Below, piece after piece: positions 6,064-11,076 of a DNA stretch of 11,076 nt (positions are counted from its first letter, which is position 1; every line of letters begins with the position of its first letter). This stretch comes from JBAYGJ01 sp041666685 (lineage in GTDB: Bacteria > Patescibacteriota > Patescibacteriia > UBA10025 > JAHIVO01): the NCBI GenBank assembly GCA_041666685.1, contig JBAYGJ010000031.1, positions 1 to 11,076 of the forward strand. Reading direction: 5' to 3'. The notes under the pieces were generated by a model. The model saw only the letters and a list, made by a program, of their open reading frames with translations. It was not told the origin of the DNA and searched no databases. The translations under genes and the position numbers were made by a program.

Positions 6064-6846
6064 TTATTTACTAACTACTTGGCTGATGATTTTCTGGAAG
6101 CTTGCCGCTTCTTTGCTGGCCGCCCCCGGCAGTACGCCGTCGACGTCATCCATCTGGATAAAACCCCGTACGTTTTCCGGATTGACCGAGCCGCCATAAA
6201 TTACATCCTGAGTCTCCGCTGTATGTTCATCATAGAGATCCTTGATAACTGTACGGATGTACCGGTGCACCACCTGCGCTGATTCCGGGCTGTCAGCTAC
6301 CCCGCCCGGATTGTCGGGGCTGGTGCTGATCGCCCACATCGGTTCGTACATCACGATAACTCGTCGCGCCTCATGGCTGCGCACTTCCGCCAGGCACTGG
6401 CGCAGTTGCCGTTCCACCGTTTTCTTCGTCAGGCCCGCTTCTTTCTCGGCGCTGTTTTCACCGATACACAAAATGGGTAACAACCCGAACTGCAGGGCTA
6501 ATCGGACTTTCCGGTTTACCATTTCATCGGTCTCGTGAAAATTGTACCGGCGTTCCGAATGACCGACGATAACGAAGGTAGCTCCGGCGCCATGAAGCTG
6601 TTCCGCACTCACCTCTCCGGTAAAAGCCCCCCTGGTTTGGCATGATATATCCTGCCCGCCAACGCCGATCTGGCGTTCTCCGATCAGGTGCCTCACGGTA
6701 TCAATAAAAACAAAGGACGGGCAAATGACAACCCTCGCTAGTTCAAGTTGTTCGGCTGTCGGCTGGAAATGACCAAAAAAACGCTCCACCGCGTGGCCGT
6801 CCAGGTTCATTTTCCAATTGGCGATGATGTATGGTTTTTTAGGCAT
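6064..6846 (-). CDS. tpiA: Triosephosphate isomerase
   Basis: With the ATG at 6846 the protein has 260 residues, close to family length. An in-frame TTG nine bases upstream is possible, but the ATG gives the usual short lead into ANWKMN. Catalytic residues are Lys12, His96 (IVGHSERR) and Glu168 (MYEPMWAI), and the phosphate site YGGSV (217-221) is present. It interconverts dihydroxyacetone phosphate and glyceraldehyde 3-phosphate. Two regions are unusual. The catalytic lid after YEPMWAI reads STSPDNPGGVADSP, lacking the usual GTG and about five residues longer. The second phosphate loop reads LPGAASK in place of the common LVGGASL. The gene is followed 8 nt later by the aldolase gene and has a possible promoter of its own upstream. 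Confidence 0.95.
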   Translation of the reverse strand: MPKKPYIIANWKMNLDGHAVERFFGHFQPTAEQLELARVVICPSFVFIDTVRHLIGERQIGVGGQDISCQTRGAFTGEVSAEQLHGAGATFVIVGHSERRYNFHETDEMVNRKVRLALQFGLLPILCIGENSAEKEAGLTKKTVERQLRQCLAEVRSHEARRVIVMYEPMWAISTSPDNPGGVADSPESAQVVHRYIRTVIKDLYDEHTAETQDVIYGGSVNPENVRGFIQMDDVDGVLPGAASKEAASFQKIISQVVSK

Positions 6847-6877
6847 ATTCCGCAATAAAAGAAGTTCGCTGATTCCC

Positions 6878-6906
6878 AGTGTAGCATTTTTTCCGGTTTT
6901 TTACCA
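6878..6906 (-). promoter_or_regulatory. Possible extended -10 promoter upstream of tpiA
   Basis: In the 69-nt gap after the carboxypeptidase gene, the minus strand reads TGC-TACACT (-10 at 6878-6883, with an extended TGn). A weak -35 (TGGTAA, 6901-6906) lies 17 nt upstream. The match is moderate only, but this is the longest gap in the stretch from ydjM to gap and a sensible place for a glycolytic promoter. Confidence 0.35.
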
Positions 6907-6915
6907 GGCGGAAAA

Positions 6916-7845
6916 TTACCACCACTGCCAATACTGTTGCGTCCACTGAATCAGTGACCGTGCTTCAGAAAACCTGGCCTCACTGGATGAGCTTCCCAGG
7001 ACAACCAACAGCACATCATGCCCATTGGCATCCGCCAAAACGACAAAATTATACCCAGATTCATTGATGAATCCCGTTTTTGCGGCTTTGACTGATACCG
7101 TCTTGTCGGACAGAAGCTGATCTGTATTGAACAGTCGATGCGAAGCTTTGACGCCCGTGGTAGTAAAGGCATATTCTTTCGTGGTCACCGCTTCCTTGAT
7201 GCGCGGCTGGTCAAATGCGACCTGAGCCAGCCGGATATAATCACGGACGGTCGAAACATTCCCTGCGTCCAATCCGGTGACATCCGTAAATGTCGTCAGC
7301 CATAAATTGAGGGATTTCGCCTTATCATTCATGCGCTGAATAAAATCCGGTTCCGAAAGTCCAGTCGACCGAGCCAGCGCCTTGGTCGCATTGTTTGCGG
7401 AAGCCACCAGGCTGGCCATGAACAGGTCACGCACCTTGGCCTGTTCGCCGGGTTTCACGATCAGGGTATTGCCCTCCGTTGTGTCGATGTCGCTTTTTTC
7501 AAAAGCCACCTCCCTGTCCCAATCCGGCTGGGTATCCAAAAAAACCAGCGCGGTCATGAGTTTGGTCAGGCTGGCCAGCGGACGCGGCTGATCAATGTTC
7601 TTTTTCCAGAGAGCCAGTCCGCTGTCGATATCCAGGACGATCCCCGCATCGGCCGTCAACGATACCGGCGGCTTGACCATCGGCGAAGTCAGTAGCGGAC
7701 CGACTGAAGCGGATCCGGCCACCCGCGTCTGGCCGATCAGTGTCTGAGCAGCGGCTAACTGAACCGACTCCGGTTGAGTGGTTATGGGCCCGAGGTATGA
7801 CAAACCAAAAATATGCAAAATGGTCGCCAACAGGAATACTGGCAT
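6916..7845 (-). CDS. D-alanyl-D-alanine carboxypeptidase (PBP5/DacF type, S11 family)
   Basis: This 309-residue penicillin-binding protein of the S11 peptidase family has all three active-site motifs. SLTK (92-95) holds the acyl-enzyme Ser92 and Lys95, SAN (149-151) is the second motif, and KTG (256-258) is the third. A hydrophobic N-terminus (about 1-20) acts as signal peptide or anchor, followed by a linker (about 21-62) and the catalytic domain. It trims the terminal D-Ala from peptidoglycan pentapeptides outside the membrane, limiting cross-linking. The C-terminal beta domain and amphipathic anchor helix of classical PBP5 appear absent, since the chain ends soon after the KTG region (IQWTQQYWQWW). 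The start has no SD and lies 8 nt after the scpB stop. The ATG-initiated signal sequence lacks the usual basic residues; see the separate finding. Confidence 0.93.
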   Translation of the reverse strand: MPVFLLATILHIFGLSYLGPITTQPESVQLAAAQTLIGQTRVAGSASVGPLLTSPMVKPPVSLTADAGIVLDIDSGLALWKKNIDQPRPLASLTKLMTALVFLDTQPDWDREVAFEKSDIDTTEGNTLIVKPGEQAKVRDLFMASLVASANNATKALARSTGLSEPDFIQRMNDKAKSLNLWLTTFTDVTGLDAGNVSTVRDYIRLAQVAFDQPRIKEAVTTKEYAFTTTGVKASHRLFNTDQLLSDKTVSVKAAKTGFINESGYNFVVLADANGHDVLLVVLGSSSSEARFSEARSLIQWTQQYWQWW

Positions 7846-7853
7846 AATTATTT

Positions 7854-8447
7854 TTATTTTTCTTCAGCCTGGCTCACGGCAGGCGGAACTGGTTCGTCGC
7901 TTGCCTGTTCGATCTTCTGCTCCAACAGCTTGCGTAAATTTTCGTCTGAATTCAGCTTCTGATACTCCGGCAACTCCTCTACCCGGTTGATGCCCAGGAA
8001 TTTCAGCAGGTCAAACGTGATCGTATACACGGTCGCCATCTTTTCCTGGTCCTCATGGGCCTCCACCAGCCCTTTGATCAGTAAATTCCGCAAAATCAGG
8101 CTGCAATTTACCCCGCGGATCTGTTCCAGCTCAGCCTTTGTGATCGGCCCCCGGTATGCGATGATGGTCAGCGTTTCCAGCGACGGACGGCTCAACTCCC
8201 CGCTCTGTTCCGCCTTTACAAAATCCTTCACCAGGTACGCCAGCTCAGGGTTGGTAGCCATCTGGTATGACGATCCTGTTTTTATGATATGGACGCCGCG
8301 TTCCGGCACATTCCACCCGGACATCAGTTCCTCTGCCGCACCCCGCACCTCTTTCACGTCCTTCTGGGTGATTTCAGCCAGCTTGGACTCCGACATCGGA
8401 CGGCCTGAAATGAATAAGAGGCTTTCAATAAGTTGTTTTGTAGTCAT
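7854..8447 (-). CDS. scpB: Segregation and condensation protein B
   Basis: This 197-residue protein has the ScpB pattern. A first winged-helix domain starts QLIESLLFISGRPMSESKLA (about 4-24), and a second one contains LETLTIIAYRGPITKAELEQIRGVN-type sequence (about 88-115), the best conserved stretch of the family. The acidic/Gln-rich C-terminal tail (about 165-197) is variable, as usual. ScpB dimers bind the kleisin ScpA and help the SMC complex load on and organise the chromosome for segregation. The gene lies 23 nt downstream of scpA, the common pairing in bacteria. No SD is seen before the ATG. Confidence 0.95.
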   Translation of the reverse strand: MTTKQLIESLLFISGRPMSESKLAEITQKDVKEVRGAAEELMSGWNVPERGVHIIKTGSSYQMATNPELAYLVKDFVKAEQSGELSRPSLETLTIIAYRGPITKAELEQIRGVNCSLILRNLLIKGLVEAHEDQEKMATVYTITFDLLKFLGINRVEELPEYQKLNSDENLRKLLEQKIEQASDEPVPPAVSQAEEK

Positions 8448-8470
8448 ATGCGCTGATTATGTAAAAAATA

Positions 8471-9202
8471 TTAAATTGTTTCTTTGACGACTTCGCCTTC
8501 GGCGCCTTCGATCTTCCTGACCACGATATCGGAAAACGTGCCCTCCTGCACCACGCCCACCCAGCGCTGTTTGACCAGCTCCAGGATGGCCAGAAACGTG
8601 ACAATCACTTCGGTCTTGTTTTTTGCGGTTTTCATCAGCTCATTGAAATGCAGCGTCGCTTTCGTACCGATCATCTCTTGGATATTTCTGATCCGTTCCC
8701 GGATGGAGACCGTCTTGATGATGACGTCGTGCTCCATGCTCACCCAGACTTCCAGGCTTGCGAGGACATCAGAAAACAATTCGCGTAATTTCTCCGAGGT
8801 CAGGTGCTTGGGCGGATTGAATACCCTGTCGATCTTCACCACCATCTTCTCGCGGGTAAAAGAAAAATGCCTCTTCAAGATCATCTTATGGAGGACTTTT
8901 GAGGCTTCATAAAACTCCTTATACATCTTCAGCTGACGTTCCAGGTCGGTCCCCTCGTCGTCATCCACCTGCAAGCCGGGCAAGAGTGATTTCGACTTGA
9001 TGAGCAGGAGTTTTGCCGCTACCACGAGAAAATCCGCCAGCTCTTCCGGGAGGATGTCTTTCGAATCGTTCAGGTACCGGAGATATTGATCAGTCACGTG
9101 CGCCAACGCAATCTGGTTGATGTCCATTTCCTCCTGCTCAATCAATTGCAACAGCAAATCCAACGGACCCTCGAACTGCTGTAATTTGAACTTGTAAGCC
9201 AT
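8471..9202 (-). CDS. scpA: Segregation and condensation protein A (kleisin)
   Basis: This 243-residue protein opens with the family hallmark FEGPLDLLLQLI (9-20) and continues with the conserved DINQIALAHVTDQYLRYL and LADFLVVAAKLLLIKSKSLLP regions (about 27-76). The C-terminal winged-helix region (about 185-230, with FLAILELVKQRWV) binds the SMC head. As the kleisin it bridges the two SMC ATPase heads and binds ScpB. It begins 3 nt after the stop of the YdjM-like gene, so translation is probably coupled. There is no SD: the bases before the ATG are CATTAGCCG. Confidence 0.96.
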   Translation of the reverse strand: MAYKFKLQQFEGPLDLLLQLIEQEEMDINQIALAHVTDQYLRYLNDSKDILPEELADFLVVAAKLLLIKSKSLLPGLQVDDDEGTDLERQLKMYKEFYEASKVLHKMILKRHFSFTREKMVVKIDRVFNPPKHLTSEKLRELFSDVLASLEVWVSMEHDVIIKTVSIRERIRNIQEMIGTKATLHFNELMKTAKNKTEVIVTFLAILELVKQRWVGVVQEGTFSDIVVRKIEGAEGEVVKETI

Positions 9203-9205
9203 CGG

Positions 9206-9673
9206 CTAATGTTTTATAAAAATAAAAACTCCGACCACCGCGATCACCGCCCAATTGGCGATGGAAATCCAGCTGTGCCGCCACCAGTCAGTGCCGTCAA
9301 AATGAAAGTCAGAAAATGGATAAAAAATCCTCGTCGCCCATTTTCCGCGGTGCGTGAATATGTCCAAAAAAATATGCATATAGTACGGAACGGCCAATAT
9401 GCTCCGAGCTGGCGCGAATATGAGCACAAGGAGCGTAACAAATGAAATCGGCAATAAACTATGCGCCCAATGGTAAATGGTCAAATACATACGGCTCGGA
9501 TTATCCGCCAGACTTTTGTTAATCAGGCCACGAATGAACTTCACCGGATGCCTGGCCAATTCATACAGTGCCGGCAGGATGTCGGGAAGCGCGCCGGTCA
9601 ACAGTGCCCATCCGACTAACCCGGTCTTGCGCACAATGAGCGCGCCCCACGCCCCGTGTGAAACAGTGTCCAT
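9206..9673 (-). CDS. YdjM-like (DUF457) membrane-bound metal-dependent hydrolase, copy 1
   Basis: This 155-residue, largely membrane-embedded protein carries conserved polar residues typical of the YdjM/DUF457 family (PF04307): His6 (SHGAWG), Asp31 (LPD), His71 (AHS), and the HIFLDIFTH motif with His100, Asp104 and His108. These are plausible metal ligands within the membrane. The family is annotated as 'inner membrane-bound metal-dependent hydrolase' and is named for E. coli YdjM; its natural substrate is not established. The C-terminal half has a DWWRHSWISIANW aromatic stretch. It aligns without gaps with the next gene upstream (about 40% identity by hand count), so the two are tandem paralogues, separated by 3 nt. 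A possible SD (AAGGA, inside the end of the upstream copy) lies 10 nt before the ATG. Confidence 0.85.
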   Translation of the reverse strand: MDTVSHGAWGALIVRKTGLVGWALLTGALPDILPALYELARHPVKFIRGLINKSLADNPSRMYLTIYHWAHSLLPISFVTLLVLIFAPARSILAVPYYMHIFLDIFTHRGKWATRIFYPFSDFHFDGTDWWRHSWISIANWAVIAVVGVFIFIKH

Positions 9674-9676
9674 ATA

Positions 9677-10156
9677 TTAAATGTCCTTAATTGCGAATAA
9701 TATAATAATCAGATTCACCACAACAACGGCCGACCAGTTAAAAATTGAAATCCATTTGTTTTTCCACCAATCCCACCCCTGGAAACTGTAATTCGATAAT
9801 GGGTACAAAAACTTCGTCCCCCAGGGGTCAGAATGAGTAAAAATATCCAAAAAGATATGCAGATAATACGGCAAGGTAATATACCAATAGGTGGGCCACC
9901 AAATGCATATCACAGCAGAAACGATGGAGATCGGGATAAAGCTATGCGCTAAATTATACACCCGATAATACGTATTCCCCACTTCCCCGCCTTTTGCCAT
10001 CATCCCAAAATATTTCGCGTAATCCCATCCGATCCGGGTTACGCCATAAAGCGCTATAATCAAATCGGGCAATAAGCCGACCAGAGCCGCCCACCAAAAA
10101 ATATGAGGTTTCCTGATTATTGTTGCGCCCCAAGCGGCGTGTGAAATGACATCCAT
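9677..10156 (-). CDS. YdjM-like (DUF457) membrane-bound metal-dependent hydrolase, copy 2
   Basis: This 159-residue paralogue of the downstream gene has every putative metal ligand at the same number: His6, Asp31, His71, His100, Asp104, His108. Identity is highest at residues 98-108 (HIFLDIFTH) and 128-141 (WDWW, WISI, NW), and lowest at 41-60, a loop that differs completely between the copies (IGWDYAKYFGMMAKGG in this one). It has several hydrophobic segments (about 19-38, 72-98, 139-157). It is the first gene of the close-packed run that continues into scpA and scpB. Upstream are a 56-nt gap and a weak hairpin, and TATAAA lies 4 nt before the ATG without a good -35. No SD is visible. Substrate and role are unknown. 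Confidence 0.85.
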   Translation of the reverse strand: MDVISHAAWGATIIRKPHIFWWAALVGLLPDLIIALYGVTRIGWDYAKYFGMMAKGGEVGNTYYRVYNLAHSFIPISIVSAVICIWWPTYWYITLPYYLHIFLDIFTHSDPWGTKFLYPLSNYSFQGWDWWKNKWISIFNWSAVVVVNLIIILFAIKDI

Positions 10157-10183
10157 ATGATATTTATATTGCTTTAAAAATTA

Positions 10184-10210
10184 TCGACGTAGAGTTGATC
10201 TGTACGACGA
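10184..10210 (-). terminator. Weak hairpin with T-rich tail after the YbaK-like gene
   Basis: On the minus strand, TCGTCGTA (10203-10210) pairs with TACGTCGA (10184-10191) with one T-T mismatch and an 11-nt loop. TAATTTTTAAA follows. It sits just after the YbaK-like stop and before the first YdjM-like gene. The stem is imperfect, so it may be an inefficient terminator or incidental. Confidence 0.35.
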
Positions 10211-10212
10211 AT

Positions 10213-10680
10213 CTATTTCTTTTTCCCGATATTACCCATTTGGGCATCCTCGGCCTTCAGGTAATCCTTCACCTTCATCCGTAAACTTTCCGTAAAACTA
10301 CCCGCCGAAAAAATCGCGTCCTTTGCTTTCAGTAGCGCCTTGTCAGCGATGACCTCCACTTTGTGCAGAGTCCCAAACGGGGTCATGGCCCCGGGCTTGG
10401 TGCTGAATTTGTTCTTCATGTCCGACTCCCGCGCGATATCCACTTTTTTCGCTTTCAGCATGGTTTTCAATTTCTTGAAATCCAGGTTGAAATGCGCCGG
10501 CACCACCACGATGTAGTATTTCTTGTCGACCTTGACCAACAGCGTCTTCGCTATCTCACTGAGCTTCCGCTTCATGGTCTGGGCCATGTCATAGGCGGTA
10601 AAAACCGTCTTGTGTTTCAGGACTTCATATTTAATTTTATTTTTTTGCAGGTAGTTTTTTACTTTCGCTGGGATGGCCAT
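10213..10680 (-). CDS. YbaK/ProX-type aminoacyl-tRNA deacylase domain protein
   Basis: This 155-residue protein matches the YbaK/aminoacyl-tRNA synthetase-associated domain (PF04073). An N-terminal helix (PAKVKNYLQKNKIKYEV) leads to a TAYDMAQ segment (28-34). The conserved lysine lies in IAKTLLVK (Lys45), and PGAMTPFG (96-103) is the glycine-rich substrate loop. FSAGSFTESL (124-133) matches the family's late 'aGs..e.l' segment. Members hydrolyse wrongly charged tRNAs, such as Cys- or Ala-tRNA(Pro), in trans, protecting translation fidelity. Which mischarged tRNA this one acts on cannot be read. The C-terminal tail (after about 138) is lysine-rich. The gene starts 14 nt after the 73-residue gene, with an A/T-rich spacer and no SD. 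Confidence 0.85.
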   Translation of the reverse strand: MAIPAKVKNYLQKNKIKYEVLKHKTVFTAYDMAQTMKRKLSEIAKTLLVKVDKKYYIVVVPAHFNLDFKKLKTMLKAKKVDIARESDMKNKFSTKPGAMTPFGTLHKVEVIADKALLKAKDAIFSAGSFTESLRMKVKDYLKAEDAQMGNIGKKK

Positions 10681-10694
10681 AGGTATAAAATAAG

Positions 10695-10916
10695 TTAATT
10701 AATCTTTTTTTTGATGATATAGGTAATATCTACGATTTGGTCCTGGTCCTCATAGTAGCAATCAACGACTTTATCGGCCACCTCATAGTGCACCGCTTTG
10801 CCGTCTTTATGGACGGTGATCATTTCACCTTTTGATAAAGGTATTCCGCCGATCATTTCATCGGTCGTCTTGTTATTGCCGTCTTCAAATATAACTTTTG
10901 TGTTCTTTTTGATCAT
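10695..10916 (-). CDS. Unknown small soluble protein, 73 residues
   Basis: The ATG at 10916 is preceded by AGGA at 10921-10924, 4 nt away, one of only a few SDs in the window. The protein is polar, with alternating hydrophobic residues that suggest a small beta-barrel: VIFEDG (8-13), MITVHKDGKAVHYEVADKVVDCYYED (about 32-57), then IVDITYIIKKK (61-71). There is no signal peptide or membrane helix. The pattern could suit a small SH3-, Tudor- or PilZ-like fold, but I do not recognise a family and give no function. It lies 16 nt after the previous stop and 14 nt before the YbaK-like gene, so it is probably co-transcribed. Confidence 0.7.
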   Translation of the reverse strand: MIKKNTKVIFEDGNNKTTDEMIGGIPLSKGEMITVHKDGKAVHYEVADKVVDCYYEDQDQIVDITYIIKKKIN

Positions 10917-10932
10917 TCTTTCCTGAAAATTA

Positions 10933-11076
10933 TTATTTCCGTCTGGCTTTTGCTAAATGCAATGGTAAAGATTGCTGCTGGCCAAAAAGTTTTTTCGCTT
11001 CTCTGCCCCCCTGTATAGTTAAGGTCACTTCATCGATAAACCATTTTTCCGGCGTGCGGCGACCATAACCGATCAT
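10933..11076 (-). CDS. End of an unknown gene cut by the right window edge
   Basis: A frame open to the last base encodes 47 residues ending in a TAA at 10933-10935. The very last codon in the window is ATG (11074-11076), so this is either a complete 47-residue protein or, more likely, the C-terminus of a longer one. It contains TPEKWFIDEVTL and a basic tail (HLAKARRK). No family is recognised. Its close spacing (16 nt) to an SD-bearing downstream gene and its basic C-terminus support real coding. Confidence 0.6.
   Translation of the reverse strand: MIGYGRRTPEKWFIDEVTLTIQGGREAKKLFGQQQSLPLHLAKARRK

Noticed and set aside
960..10935. TGA recoded to glycine or tryptophan, as in some Patescibacteria and Mycoplasma
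   Set aside because: All recognised genes are full-length under the standard bacterial code, with no in-frame TGA to read through; only TGA stops are missing.

Overview
The window is a compact bacterial chromosome segment in which every gene I can support lies on the minus strand, so gene order runs from right (11076) to left (1). It holds fifteen protein genes (two cut by the window edges) and one tRNA. Intergenic gaps are mostly 3-80 nt, base composition is close to balanced, and there is no phage, transposon or CRISPR signature. Most start codons have no Shine-Dalgarno (SD) sequence and follow A/T-only spacers. All fifteen visible stop codons are TAA (12) or TAG (3), never TGA. With the gene content (SbsA-type Ig domains joined to a C39-like peptidase, YdjM-like membrane proteins, scpA-scpB, a short glycolytic cluster, many small membrane proteins), this fits a Candidate Phyla Radiation/Patescibacteria genome. 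That taxonomic call is inference, not a match to a known strain.

Right part (11076 to 10184): the end of an unknown gene, a 73-residue unknown protein with an SD, and a YbaK/ProX-type aminoacyl-tRNA deacylase domain protein, followed by a weak hairpin. Next comes a tightly packed run: two tandem YdjM-like paralogues, scpA and scpB (the condensin kleisin and its winged-helix partner), and a D,D-carboxypeptidase (PBP5/DacF type). After a 69-nt gap with a possible extended -10 promoter come tpiA, class II fructose-bisphosphate aldolase and NAD-type GAPDH. These three enzymes act consecutively in lower glycolysis, and they are spaced by 8 and 19 nt.

Middle (4174 to 3631): the end of gap contains a near-consensus promoter whose -10 box includes the gap stop codon. 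It drives a 59-residue membrane protein with a strong SD, and a perfect 8-bp inverted repeat lies in the leader. A second promoter reads into tRNA-Glu(CTC), a YvlD/phage-holin-IV family membrane protein and a 71-residue two-helix membrane protein. That unit ends at a probable intrinsic terminator.

Left part (2932 to 1): the terminator overlaps a promoter (TTGACT, 17 nt, TATAAT) placed so close to the next ATG that the mRNA should be nearly leaderless. It drives a membrane-anchored protein with about four Ig-like domains and a C39-like cysteine peptidase domain, whose only cysteine is the predicted nucleophile. Downstream lies an uncharacterised coiled-coil protein with an N-terminal CxxC motif, truncated by the window edge. 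I see no strongly supported new defence or mobile system. The best leads are the surface peptidase and its partner, the regulated 59-residue gene and the tandem YdjM pair.
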